NCBI RefSeq assembly: GCF_012935715.1 | Contig: NZ_CP052860.1 | Location: 5,890,001-5,954,000, forward strand | Length of the DNA: 64,000 nt | Origin: Pseudomonas sp. ADAK13 | Lineage (GTDB): Bacteria > Pseudomonadota > Gammaproteobacteria > Pseudomonadales > Pseudomonadaceae | Reading direction: 5' to 3' | Shown: positions 9,986 to 17,985 of the stretch, one piece after another | How the letters are laid out: every line of letters begins with the position of its first letter | Numbering within the stretch: the stretch's first letter is position 1 | Translations under genes and position numbers: made by a program | The notes under the pieces: generated by a model | What the model saw: the letters and a program-made list of their open reading frames with translations, nothing else | Told to the model about the DNA's origin: nothing | Database searches by the model: none

Positions 9986-10570
9986 TTATTCCCATGCCCT
10001 ATGAATCTCATGATCCGATTCTAATTCATTGATGTAGTCGACAATACAGACGCCAAATTTGGCAGGGTTAAGTAAAACTTCCCACTCCTTACCTCTGTTT
10101 TCGCCTTTAAGGCGAACCTCTCCACTGAACCAAAAACCTGCGAGGTCCTCTGACCAGTATGCAAACTCTTCCATCAGTCCATCTGCGTTTCGCATTACGA
10201 ATGCCACTGATGTCGCGTGGATAATCTTGTTGCATGTCTCACGGATCGAGAGGTTGACCTGGCTGTTCGTCAGATACGCCGATGGGTGCTGTCCCGAGAC
10301 GTTAGCGTCAACCTTTGCCATCTCCCCTGGATCAAAAATTAGCTCGCTCAGCGAATCCTGGAGAATTCTTATCTTTGTTGCAGTTACGACCAACAGCTCG
10401 CTGATTGTAGTTTGCAAACGGTAAACGTAGTGCGGTTTTGTAGCTCCCCATGCGCTAGGGTCATCGCTATCGACAAAATGGCGCTGAGCTTCTTTGGCGC
10501 CGGCGCTCCAAGCGACGAGTTGAAACGCATTTTCAGTAATGAATGCAGTGCTTAGTGAGTGAGGTCTCAT
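9986..10570 (-). CDS. unknown protein
   Basis: A 194-residue soluble protein with no recognised family. AGGA sits 7 bases before the ATG, which supports the start. The middle is helical; around residues 110-118 there is a segment R-ETCNKII-H that recalls the conserved helix of some HEPN-like proteins, but the Arg-His spacing is one longer than the usual RX4-6H, so no claim is made. It stands alone, between the IS66 relic and a dispersed intergenic repeat, inside the AT-richer island. Confidence 0.6.
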   Translation of the reverse strand: MRPHSLSTAFITENAFQLVAWSAGAKEAQRHFVDSDDPSAWGATKPHYVYRLQTTISELLVVTATKIRILQDSLSELIFDPGEMAKVDANVSGQHPSAYLTNSQVNLSIRETCNKIIHATSVAFVMRNADGLMEEFAYWSEDLAGFWFSGEVRLKGENRGKEWEVLLNPAKFGVCIVDYINELESDHEIHRAWE

Positions 10571-10659
10571 AAAGATCCTGAAAGCCTAAAATTTCAGTTC
10601 AGCAGATGTCAGAGGCAGTCCGCTGAAGTTGATAGTTAAAAGTATGCGTTGTATGCCTC

Positions 10660-10762
10660 AACTCTATACGGTAATGGCCGTTTGCAGCCTGTGGCGACCG
10701 GCAGAAAACGACCCAAAACTGCCCCTCACAGGGGGCAGTTTTCGGACATGAACGGACTGATT
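10660..10762. repeat. copy of dispersed intergenic repeat family
   Basis: It contains the words GGCCGTTTGCAGCC and CGACCGGCAGAAAACGACCC. Related words (GGCCGGTAGCTG, CGGCCAGAAGCGGCC, TGACCGCTTCTGGCC) recur near 14711, 15434, 15962, 20536, 21276 and 41412, always between genes. It looks like a decayed family specific to this genome group. Confidence 0.5.
10715..10742 (-). terminator. intrinsic terminator hairpin
   Basis: AAAACTGCCCC and GGGGCAGTTTT form a perfect 11-bp stem with a 6-base loop. It is symmetrical, so it can act both ways. It lies 80 bases beyond the stop of the alpha/beta hydrolase gene and probably ends that minus-strand operon. It is embedded in a copy of the dispersed repeat. 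Confidence 0.55.
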
Positions 10763-10821
10763 GAACCTTCTTAGCCTGCACCTTTTCGAGACTTCGGCAT
10801 ATCCAGGAAAACCGGGGAGAC

Positions 10822-11757
10822 TCACTCATCTAAGAACTGGCGCACTGCTCCAATTACCTGCCAGCGATTGCGCTCCATAAACACGCTGTGTGTGCCTTCG
10901 CCGATTTCCACCCAGCGCCGGTAGACGGCATTGATCAGTTTTGAAAACACCGTACGGGACATCTCCAGCGGACAGTCACGGTCACCGTCGGCATGCACGA
11001 TCAGCACCGGCACCCTGATCATGGCCGGATCGTATAGTGAACGTCCGGCGGCCCAGAATTCGCGACTGTCTTGTACAGTACCGTTAGGGGCCTTGATCTG
11101 TGTTTCGCCGGGGCCGAAGGTAGCGACGGCCCAGGCTTCAAACCAGGCTTCGGGCAGTACGGCTTCGTGGCGTTCGGCGGGTACGCCATTGAGCCAGCGC
11201 GCCTTGGCCTCGCTGCGGTTGACGATTCGGTAGGCCCCCAGTGCGCCGCCGCTGTCGGCCAGGCTCGGGGTATCGCGAATCCATTGCGGCGCCACCAGCA
11301 CCAACTTGACCACCTCGTCGTTGTGCTCGGCAGTATAGTTCGCCATCAACGAGGTGCCCCACGACCAGCCAATCAAGTTGATACGGCTGACTCCGTTGCG
11401 TTTGCGCACAAAAGCCGCGGCCGTGGCGACATCGCCGGTTGCAACCGGTGTGCGTACCACCGGTGGGTTGTCTGCAGCGGGTTGTGCAAGCTCTGCGGGT
11501 TTGCTGGAGCGGCCATACCCGCGCACGTCCACCAGGTAGGTGTCATAACCCTGTTGCGCCAGTTGGTCCATCCAGGACTGGCCATCAAGTGGCAGGTCAA
11601 ACGTGCTCGACGCTGGATAGGTAGAACCTGCGACGAACAGCACGGTTTTTTCGCCCGACCAGTCGGCCATGTCCGAGCGCCGTTTGTTGCGTACGTACAG
11701 TTCGATGCCTGGCGTACCACTGGGGATCATGAATTCGGTACAGGTAAGTGCTGTCAT
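10822..11757 (-). CDS. alpha/beta hydrolase
   Basis: A 311-residue alpha/beta-hydrolase-fold enzyme. Visible landmarks are DVRGYGRSS after strand 4, the nucleophile elbow GWSWGTS (Ser), an acid loop HADGDRD and the catalytic His in GTHSVF. The substrate is unknown; the fold covers esterases, lactonases and haloperoxidase-like proteins. ATG at 11757 is chosen over the upstream TTG at 11775 because GGGAG lies 7 bases before it. It starts 19 bases after the stop of the metallo-hydrolase gene and is surely in the same transcript, so the two hydrolases probably attack the same class of substrate (for example an ester or lactone) under control of the divergent LysR gene. Confidence 0.85.
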   Translation of the reverse strand: MTALTCTEFMIPSGTPGIELYVRNKRRSDMADWSGEKTVLFVAGSTYPASSTFDLPLDGQSWMDQLAQQGYDTYLVDVRGYGRSSKPAELAQPAADNPPVVRTPVATGDVATAAAFVRKRNGVSRINLIGWSWGTSLMANYTAEHNDEVVKLVLVAPQWIRDTPSLADSGGALGAYRIVNRSEAKARWLNGVPAERHEAVLPEAWFEAWAVATFGPGETQIKAPNGTVQDSREFWAAGRSLYDPAMIRVPVLIVHADGDRDCPLEMSRTVFSKLINAVYRRWVEIGEGTHSVFMERNRWQVIGAVRQFLDE

Positions 11758-11776
11758 TGAGTTGCTCCCGATCAAG

Positions 11777-12646
11777 TCAGATAAAACGCCAGTCGAACTG
11801 GCCGTTCGCTTCGGTCACAAGGCCTGCCGAAGTTTTGGCGAAGTGGCTGGTGAACACGGTCAGGCCGCGCCCGGCGGCCTGTTCCAGCAACCAGTGACGT
11901 GAGGCTCGCGCCTGTTGTGGGTGGCTGCAAAAACAGCTGTTCCACTCGGGGCGGAACACCTGCAGGGGTTGGTGCATGATGTCGCCGCTGAAAATGGCCC
12001 CTTGGGCGCGGTGCACCAGTTCGATGGCCAGATGTCCGACGCTGTGGCCCGGCGTGGGATGAATCAGCAAGGCGTCGCCGATCAGGCCCTCGTTATCGAC
12101 GATTTGCGCCTGGCCCTGCTCAATCACCGGCAGCACGCTGTCTTCAAACACGTTGGCGTTGAAGCTGTCCTGGCCTATCTGGTCGAGCCAGTACTCATGT
12201 TCCGCGCGGGAAAAAACGTACTTGGCGTTTGGAAACGTCGGCACCCAGCGCCCATCGATCAGGCGCGTGTTCCAGCCGCAGTGGTCGGCGTGCAGGTGCG
12301 TGCACATTACGTAGTCCACCGACTCGGGCGTCACGCCCGCTTCGAGCAGGCGCTCAAGAAACGGCAGTTGCTGTTGATGAAAGCGCGGCATGCCCGGGCG
12401 TTCCTTGTGGTTGCCGGCGCAGCTGTCGACCAGGATGGTGTGATGTGGTGTCTTGACCACCCAGGTATGGATGCTGGCGATAAAACGATTCAATTGCGGG
12501 TCGAAGCAGTCCGGCACCATGAGGCGGTGATGCTGTTCCAGCGCCAGGGGATCCCAGTCGGGGTACAGCGCTTCGGGGGCAAATCCGGGACCGCGTTGTT
12601 CGGTCACTCGCGTCACTGAAACGTTGCCGAAATGGTAAGTGTGCAT
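11777..12646 (-). CDS. metallo-beta-lactamase-fold hydrolase
   Basis: A 289-residue MBL-fold protein with the metal-binding motif THLHADHCG, a later GHSVGH and SGDIMH, in the order seen in cytoplasmic lactonases of the AHL-lactonase/AttM group. There is no signal peptide. The ATG at 12646 has a strong AGGAGG upstream, so the long upstream extension of the frame is not used. It is the first gene of a two-gene operon with the alpha/beta hydrolase and diverges from the LysR gene. Quorum-signal lactonase activity is possible from the family but not shown by the sequence. Confidence 0.85.
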   Translation of the reverse strand: MHTYHFGNVSVTRVTEQRGPGFAPEALYPDWDPLALEQHHRLMVPDCFDPQLNRFIASIHTWVVKTPHHTILVDSCAGNHKERPGMPRFHQQQLPFLERLLEAGVTPESVDYVMCTHLHADHCGWNTRLIDGRWVPTFPNAKYVFSRAEHEYWLDQIGQDSFNANVFEDSVLPVIEQGQAQIVDNEGLIGDALLIHPTPGHSVGHLAIELVHRAQGAIFSGDIMHQPLQVFRPEWNSCFCSHPQQARASRHWLLEQAAGRGLTVFTSHFAKTSAGLVTEANGQFDWRFI

Positions 12647-12686
12647 GGGGTTTGACCTCCTGGCTGTAACCGGTTGATGGGTGAAA

Positions 12687-12700
12687 ATGCTATACAGCAT
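12687..12700. promoter_or_regulatory. palindrome in divergent LysR promoter region
   Basis: ATGCT-ATAC-AGCAT is a perfect 5-bp inverted repeat. It lies between the metallo-hydrolase operon and the divergent LysR gene, where the LysR protein would be expected to bind. The AT-rich dyad with interrupted arms fits the LysR T-N11-A type loosely. Confidence 0.4.
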
Positions 12701-12746
12701 CCCCTCCACCGTGAAATCGACTCTTGGGATACGGGGCATAACCGTC

Positions 12747-13652
12747 ATGAATATCACCGGCCATAATCTGGCGTTGCTGGCCTCCCTAAGCACCTTGCTC
12801 GATGAGCGCAACGTGACCCGCGCGGCCGCACGCTTGGCCATCAGCCAGCCGGCGCTGTCGGCGCAACTATCGAGGTTGCGTGACTTGTTTGGCGACCCGT
12901 TGCTCACCCCGGCGCTGTCGGGCAAGGGCATGATCCTGACCCCGCACGGCGCGCGGTTGCAGGAGCCGTTGCGCCTGGCCTTGCAGGCGCTGGAAGACGT
13001 GATCAACCACACGCCCGAGTTCGACCCGCTGACCGCCGACCGAACGTTTTGCATTGCCGCCAACGACAACGGCGGCGCCATCATCGGGCCGCGTTTGATT
13101 CAGCTGACGCGTGAAGCCGGCTGCCAGGGCATTCGCTTTGCCTTTCGTAGCCTTGATAAGGCTAGGCTCGCCGAACAGATGGAGAACGGCGAAGTCGATG
13201 TGGCTCTGACCGGCAAAGACTCGGTGGCCAAAGCCTCTCAGCAGCCGTTGCTTGAAGAGGAATTCAGGATGGCCCAGCGCATCGGCCACCCGCGCGGTGC
13301 GGGGCCATTGTCGCTGGAGCAGTACACGCAGCTTGAGCACGTGATTGTATCGGGTGATGGCGGGGGCTTTTACGGGTTTGTGGATGAGGCGTTGGCGAAG
13401 CTGGGGTGCAGCCGGCGAGTGGGCGTTTCGGTGCAGTACTACCGCCTGGTGCCGGTGATGCTGCAGGCGACGGATCTGGTGTGTACGTTGCCGGCTCAGT
13501 TCCTGGCGCGGTATGCCGAAACCCTAGAGTCTTTCCCGTTGCCGGTGGGGGTGCGGCGCTACAGCTTGTATGCAGCGTGGCATTCACGGTTCGACAAGGA
13601 CGCAGGCCACTGCTGGCTGCGCACCATGCTGGAGGCCGCGGCCCGGCCCTGA
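12747..13652 (+). CDS. LysR-family transcriptional regulator
   Basis: A 301-residue LysR protein. An N-terminal winged helix (residues about 8-65, with RAAARLAISQPALSAQLSRL) is followed by the effector-binding domain. The ATG at 12747 is chosen because it places the HTH at the usual distance from the N-terminus; the frame is open further up. It is divergent from the hydrolase operon and probably regulates it. Its 3' end converges on the periplasmic metallo-hydrolase gene 24 bases away. Confidence 0.85.
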   Translation: MNITGHNLALLASLSTLLDERNVTRAAARLAISQPALSAQLSRLRDLFGDPLLTPALSGKGMILTPHGARLQEPLRLALQALEDVINHTPEFDPLTADRTFCIAANDNGGAIIGPRLIQLTREAGCQGIRFAFRSLDKARLAEQMENGEVDVALTGKDSVAKASQQPLLEEEFRMAQRIGHPRGAGPLSLEQYTQLEHVIVSGDGGGFYGFVDEALAKLGCSRRVGVSVQYYRLVPVMLQATDLVCTLPAQFLARYAETLESFPLPVGVRRYSLYAAWHSRFDKDAGHCWLRTMLEAAARP

Positions 13653-13660
13653 GCCGCGGC
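13635..13660. terminator. GC-rich hairpin between convergent genes
   Basis: GCCGCGGC occurs twice (13635-13642 and 13653-13660) and, being self-complementary, can pair across a 10-base loop. There is no T-run. It overlaps the end of the LysR gene and may separate it from the convergent gene. Confidence 0.3.
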
Positions 13661-13676
13661 GCTCCAACGGAGTTGT

Positions 13677-14555
13677 TTACTTGGCCGGTTGCCAGATGAA
13701 GTGATCACCCTCGGCTGCGATTGTGCCGATGCCGGGGAACGGAAAGTGCGTGGCGAAAATGGTCTCGTGGCTGGCGGCCAGTTTCGTCAGTTCTGCACGA
13801 CGAATCTTCACGCCCTCGTCTTCATCATTGTCAAAGGTGATCGCCCAGTCAGGCTTGGCCAGTGAAATGATCGAGCTGTGCACCAGGTCACCCACGTCCA
13901 GTACACGGTTTTTGCCGGATTCGATCTGATACCCCACATGCCCCGGCGTATGGCCCTTGAGCGGCACGGAGCGAATGCCCGGGGCCACGCTGTCGCCCGG
14001 CGTGAAAGTCTTCACCTGAGGGGTGATGATCCTGATCAAGTCCGCCAGCTCCGGCTGAGTCTGGACCCATTTCCAGTCCGGGCTGGAAATCCGTACCACC
14101 GCCTTTGGAAAGGCTTGTTTGCCCTCGGCTGTCGCCAGGCCGCCGATATGGTCGCTGTGCACGTGGGTGATCAGCACATCGGTGATCTGTTCGGGCGTAT
14201 AGCCGGCCTTGGCCAGGCTCGGGATCAAAACGCCTTGAGCGCTTGGGCCCAGGCCGGTGTCGAGCAGCACCGTGTGCTGGCCGTCCTTGACCAGCAGCGC
14301 ATCGATGCCCAGGGTGATCTGATCGGTAGGGGCGCCCGCTGCCGCCAATACTCCGGCAACCGCCTGGGTGCCCTGGGTGCTGCCGAACACCTTGCCGTCG
14401 TTATGCATGCTGTGCACTTTGTCACGTAGTGCGGTGATCGTCAGTGAGCCGAAAGTGAAACTATGGGCGGCGGGGCCGTCTGCTGGGTCTGTTTGCGCGA
14501 AGGCCACTGAGCAAGTGATGGCTGACAACACGGCAAAAGCCAAGGGTTTAAGCAT
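13677..14555 (-). CDS. exported metallo-beta-lactamase-fold hydrolase
   Basis: A 292-residue protein with a clear Sec signal peptide (residues 1-20, cut after AFA) and an MBL fold: THVHSDHIGG, GHTPGH and FATHFPFPG provide the metal ligands. It belongs to the large group of periplasmic MBL hydrolases of unknown substrate; the overall plan is the same as in the cytoplasmic MBL gene at 11777 but the two are not close. It is convergent with the LysR gene and appears monocistronic. Confidence 0.85.
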   Translation of the reverse strand: MLKPLAFAVLSAITCSVAFAQTDPADGPAAHSFTFGSLTITALRDKVHSMHNDGKVFGSTQGTQAVAGVLAAAGAPTDQITLGIDALLVKDGQHTVLLDTGLGPSAQGVLIPSLAKAGYTPEQITDVLITHVHSDHIGGLATAEGKQAFPKAVVRISSPDWKWVQTQPELADLIRIITPQVKTFTPGDSVAPGIRSVPLKGHTPGHVGYQIESGKNRVLDVGDLVHSSIISLAKPDWAITFDNDEDEGVKIRRAELTKLAASHETIFATHFPFPGIGTIAAEGDHFIWQPAK

Positions 14556-14724
14556 GGTGGTGGTCTCTGGCGGGAAGAAGGTGACTTCGGATGCCTGAGG
14601 AGGCTATCGCGCTTGCGCGGGACGTTGAAATCCAAATTCAGCATATGGGGTATAAGCGCTTTGAGTGGGTGCCGATTAAGCTGAATAGTCCCGAGTCTCG
14701 TAGATATTTTCATAGGCCGCTTGT

Positions 14725-14738
14725 GGCCGGTTAGCGAC
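14725..14738 (+). repeat. inverted repeat, left copy, flanking recombinase
   Basis: GGCCGGTTAGCGAC is present here, and its exact reverse complement is at 15438-15451. The pair encloses the tyrosine recombinase gene. Confidence 0.5.
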
Positions 14739-14767
14739 GGCCTGACTTCGACCGCCGCTATGCGTGA

Positions 14768-15388
14768 TCAAACCTCAGTCTGTTCCGCCATCTCCAGGGC
14801 GTCATCGACCTCAATTCCCAGATATCGAACAGTGCTCTCCAGCTTCGTATGACCGAGCAGCAACTGAACCGCCCGTAGGTTCTTCGTTCTGCGATAGATT
14901 AGTGATGCCTTCGTACGTCTCATTGTGTGAGTGCCATACATGGCTGGATCAAGGCCTACTGCTTTCACCCAGCCTTTGACGATACGAGCGTATTGACGAG
15001 TGGATAGATGGTCTGAGGCATGTAGCCGACTAGGAAAAAGGCAGTCCTCGCTGCGTAGTTGTGCCTGATGTATCCAGGCCGCAAGAGCAAAACGTGTTTG
15101 CTCAGTGATCTCAAACTGCACAGGCCGCTGCGTCTTCTGCTGCATCACCATGGCTCGTGATGATACGTGCTCGCCATGAGCAACATCGCGCACGCGTAGC
15201 TTGGTTAAATCGCAGGCTCGAAGCTTACTGTCGATGGCCAGATCGAAGAGAGCCAGGTCTCGGGTTCTTTCCGCAATTTGAAGCCTTACTCGGATGGCCC
15301 AGATATCTCTCAGTCGGAGTGGGGTTTTCTGTCCGACTAGTTTTCCTTTGTTCCAGGGCTGACGGCCGTAGGTAGCGATGATGTTCAT
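14768..15388 (-). CDS. tyrosine recombinase/integrase, catalytic domain only
   Basis: A 206-residue site-specific recombinase of the short FimB/FimE-like size: it has the catalytic domain but no arm-binding or full core-binding domain. The catalytic set is complete: Arg in SKLRACDL, HTMRRT (His-x-x-Arg), GHTKLES (second His) and the Tyr nucleophile in VRYLG. GGAGG precedes the ATG. It stands alone, between 14-bp inverted repeats, with no cargo gene or phage gene next to it. Proteins of this size act as inversion or excision recombinases; whether it acts on the flanking repeats is unknown. Confidence 0.85.
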   Translation of the reverse strand: MNIIATYGRQPWNKGKLVGQKTPLRLRDIWAIRVRLQIAERTRDLALFDLAIDSKLRACDLTKLRVRDVAHGEHVSSRAMVMQQKTQRPVQFEITEQTRFALAAWIHQAQLRSEDCLFPSRLHASDHLSTRQYARIVKGWVKAVGLDPAMYGTHTMRRTKASLIYRRTKNLRAVQLLLGHTKLESTVRYLGIEVDDALEMAEQTEV

Positions 15389-15437
15389 GACAAGTCCTCC
15401 ACGTGTGGAAAGACAAGGATGGCTAATCAGAGCGACG

Positions 15438-15451
15438 GTCGCTAACCGGCC
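15438..15451 (-). repeat. inverted repeat, right copy, flanking recombinase
   Basis: GTCGCTAACCGGCC is the exact reverse complement of 14725-14738, about 700 bp away. The two could be ends of a small mobile unit or recombination sites; they also resemble words of the dispersed intergenic repeat. Confidence 0.5.
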
Positions 15452-15532
15452 GATAGCAGCCTGTCAGGACGGTCAACTTTCACCTTGTCGCAGTCGGTGA
15501 TAACACCCCTGTCGATTGATATGGGCGAGCAC

Positions 15533-15859
15533 TTAAACATTAAAAGCAAGCGCCAGGAGTGGGGTGCCGCCAGCAACGACCACTCGCCAGTTCACAAAAG
15601 CTGCGCATTCCACAAGCGCTTCAAATTGTTCAGGACAGCGACGCTTGAAATTCTGGGCATTGTCGATGACCAATGAAAGCGGTTGTCCGCTTTGTACATG
15701 GATAGACGACATTTCTGCACTGGGGTCATCGAGGTATGAAAGGCAATCAACCCAGGCGTCCATGTTGCGGCCGTAGAAGCTCGGGAAACCGAAATTTTCT
15801 GCGAAAACACTGTGAAATGTTTGCCAGTCAGTTATCAGGTTTGCATCCACTCGCACCAT
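15533..15859 (-). CDS. barstar-family ribonuclease inhibitor
   Basis: A 108-residue protein with the barstar core: TFHSVFAENFGFPSFYGRN followed by MDAWxDCL. Barstar binds and blocks barnase-type RNases; relatives serve as immunity proteins for secreted RNase toxins. The ATG at 15859 has GGAGGG upstream and gives the usual family length; the TTG at 15922 would add 21 untypical residues. No barnase-like toxin gene lies next to it, so it is an orphan, perhaps protecting against RNases of competing cells. Confidence 0.85.
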   Translation of the reverse strand: MVRVDANLITDWQTFHSVFAENFGFPSFYGRNMDAWVDCLSYLDDPSAEMSSIHVQSGQPLSLVIDNAQNFKRRCPEQFEALVECAAFVNWRVVVAGGTPLLALAFNV

Positions 15860-15959
15860 TGTCAGATTACCCTCCGCCACATTGAAAAAAACAGGTATGG
15901 CGGTCTCGCAAGGTGAAGTCAATTGCTGACTGCATATTTGCGCAATCCAGGGCTTAATC

Positions 15960-16128
15960 CGCTACAGATGACGTTCCAGTGCCCATTTATGGCCGATTGC
16001 TGCCCCCCTGAGAAGGGCAGCTATTTGGCCCACAGACGTCGGTCGTGAGCGGTAGCTGTCGACCCAAATCAGTCAGTCGAAACAGGCCGAAATCGACCCA
16101 AAGCAGCCAATCGACCGAGGGTGGGCGC
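15960..16128. repeat. dispersed intergenic repeat, tandem-like copies
   Basis: It contains TATGGCCGATTGCTGCCCCCC, a hairpin GCTGCCC/GGGCAGC (15999-16021), and the words GGTCGTGAGCGGTAGCTGTCGACCC and GGCCGAAATCGACCC. These repeat at a distance of about 40 bases and are related to the copies at 10660 and 41412. Confidence 0.5.
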
Positions 16129-16137
16129 TACGGTGAA

Positions 16138-16830
16138 TCAAGAACAGCGTTCGTCTCCCGCACGTGCATAGGCTGTCAGTGCGCGCGCGTCCAAGATGGT
16201 GATTGTGCGGTAAGCAGAGCTTATCCAGCCCTTCTCGGTGAAACGCCCAAGGACTGAGTTCACCTGGACTCGGGAAGCATTAGCCATCACGCCAATTTCT
16301 GCCTGTGATAGTGGAATCCCCTGTGGGCTTACGGAGGCGATACGGCTCAGCGTTGAAGCAATCCTGCGCGCTGCGTTGGGAATCTGCAGGTCATGAACGA
16401 TCTGCATCAAGACGTCCACTGTGGCCATCAGGATTTGTGAAAAACAGCGAGTGGCATTGGGCTCTGCCAGGGCGATTTCGTCCATGGCGGCCAACGGAAG
16501 ATGCAACATCCACGTGTGGGTGCGCGCCTGTAACGTCAGGCGTCGTGGTTGGCGGGAAAGAAAACATCCCTCGCCCGTCCAGGAGCCCGGCATGCCTACC
16601 TGCACCAATCGTTGCGGTTCACCGGGCGGAGCCGTATCTATCGTCACTACGCCCGATACCAGCCCGTAGATTCCCCCCAGCGGATCGCCCATCCGATAAA
16701 CGATTTCACCCGGCTCGAAAGACATCAGTTTTGCGCACTTCAGAACGGCCAACTGGAACGGCTGCGGTTGAGCAGCAAGCCAGCCACTTTGGCACATCAA
16801 TTGATCGACAAGTTTCCGTTGCGTCGCCAT
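16138..16830 (-). CDS. Crp/Fnr-family transcriptional regulator
   Basis: A 230-residue regulator: a cNMP-binding-type beta-roll (about 30-135, with GDPLGGIYGLVSG) and a C-terminal Crp winged helix (about 165-205, with LSQAEIGVMANASRVQVNSVL). The Fnr-type N-terminal Cys set is not present, so it does not look like an oxygen sensor. It diverges from the outer-membrane protein/DUF1254 operon across a 177-bp gap with a perfect palindrome at 16881 and probably controls that operon. Confidence 0.85.
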   Translation of the reverse strand: MATQRKLVDQLMCQSGWLAAQPQPFQLAVLKCAKLMSFEPGEIVYRMGDPLGGIYGLVSGVVTIDTAPPGEPQRLVQVGMPGSWTGEGCFLSRQPRRLTLQARTHTWMLHLPLAAMDEIALAEPNATRCFSQILMATVDVLMQIVHDLQIPNAARRIASTLSRIASVSPQGIPLSQAEIGVMANASRVQVNSVLGRFTEKGWISSAYRTITILDARALTAYARAGDERCS

Positions 16831-16880
16831 TTTTCTTCCCCTGAATCCCCTGGCTCGCAGGTAGACGATGTCGTTAAGAC

Positions 16881-16896
16881 TGTTCGATTCTGAACA
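16881..16896. promoter_or_regulatory. candidate operator for the Crp/Fnr regulator
   Basis: TGTTC-6 bases-GAACA is a perfect dyad midway between the divergent Crp/Fnr-like gene and the MetA-type operon. The spacing fits a Crp-type dimer, although the half-site differs from classical TGTGA. Confidence 0.45.
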
Positions 16897-17007
16897 ATCG
16901 GCCGACGGCTATCTCTCTATGATGAAGCCCCAAATCAAGACGCACAACGTCACCGCTCACTGCCGACAGGCACGCCGAACGTGGCGGCATTTATTGAGAG
17001 CGCAGTA

Positions 17008-17970
17008 ATGCTGAATCGACAGGCAATGGTCGCCGCCGCGGTGCTGGCGGGCAGTTTGATGGAAATACCCAACGTACACGCCGTAGAAGGAGCCGCCGGG
17101 GTTTATCTGCTCGGCATGAAGAGCCCCGGCGCCGGCATACTCCCCGCCGAAGGGGTGTATTACCAAAATGATATCTACCTCTATCGCGGCACCCTCGGGG
17201 GTGAACACGAGCTGCCCACAGGCGGGCGAGTGGCAGCGGGGATCGATGCGACTGCTCTGGTCAACCTGTCGACCTTGCTGTGGTCCACGCCCTGGCAACT
17301 GGGCGGGGGGCGCGTGGGGCTGAACGTTACGCTTCCGATCGGCTACAAAAAGCTTGAGGCGCAGGTGCAAGCGCAAGGTCCCTTTGGCGGCCCCGGGGTC
17401 AGCCGCCCACGTACTGACGATATCGCCACGGTTGGCGACCCGACCGTAGGCGGCAGCCTGGCCTGGTCGGAGGGTAAGTTCCATTGGCAAACGGGCCTGT
17501 CGGTCAACGTGCCGGTGGGCGATTACCGCGAAGGGCGCTTGGCCAATCTGGCCTACAACCGTTGGGGCGTTGACACCAGTACGTCAGGCACATGGCTGGA
17601 TACCGAGAACGGCCGCGATCTGTCCGCTTCTGCAGGTGTGACCTTCAATGGCAGCAATGACGCCACCCGCTATCAGAGTGGTAACGAGTTGCACCTGGAA
17701 TGGTCAGCAACGCAATACCTCTCACCCCAACAGTCAGTGGGACTGATCGGCTATCACTACCGCCAGTTGACCGGAGACAGCGGCGCGGGGGCATTGCTGG
17801 GAGATTTCAAGGGCCGCGCCACGGCCCTTGGCGCCAGCACCAGTTATACGTTTTCGGGCAAGCGACCTGTCACCGTGCGACTGAAGTATTTCCATGAACT
17901 GTCTGTGCAAAACCGTGCCAGTAGCGACAGCCTGTTTATAACGTTCGCCTTTGCACTGACATCCGGCTGA
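17008..17970 (+). CDS. outer-membrane protein of the phenol-degradation MetA/SphA family
   Basis: A 320-residue exported protein of the COG4313 (MetA-pathway, SphA-like) type: a signal peptide up to about residue 23, then alternating aromatic/hydrophobic beta strands and a C-terminal strand LFITFAFALTSG. Family members are thought to be outer-membrane channels for hydrophobic or aromatic compounds. The ATG at 17008 has GAGAG upstream; a GTG at 16981 is the alternative. It is the first gene of a three-gene operon with two exported DUF1254 proteins (15- and 18-base gaps). Confidence 0.75.
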   Translation: MLNRQAMVAAAVLAGSLMEIPNVHAVEGAAGVYLLGMKSPGAGILPAEGVYYQNDIYLYRGTLGGEHELPTGGRVAAGIDATALVNLSTLLWSTPWQLGGGRVGLNVTLPIGYKKLEAQVQAQGPFGGPGVSRPRTDDIATVGDPTVGGSLAWSEGKFHWQTGLSVNVPVGDYREGRLANLAYNRWGVDTSTSGTWLDTENGRDLSASAGVTFNGSNDATRYQSGNELHLEWSATQYLSPQQSVGLIGYHYRQLTGDSGAGALLGDFKGRATALGASTSYTFSGKRPVTVRLKYFHELSVQNRASSDSLFITFAFALTSG

Positions 17971-17985
17971 TTCAGGAACAACTCA

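Noticed and set aside
10599..10829. 76-codon minus-strand frame before the hydrolase operon end
   Set aside because: It translates the dispersed intergenic repeat and terminator; no ribosome-binding site or conserved texture.
11777..13084. 435-residue version of the metallo-hydrolase
   Set aside because: The extra N-terminus runs through the divergent promoter and into the LysR gene; AGGAGG before 12646 fixes the start.
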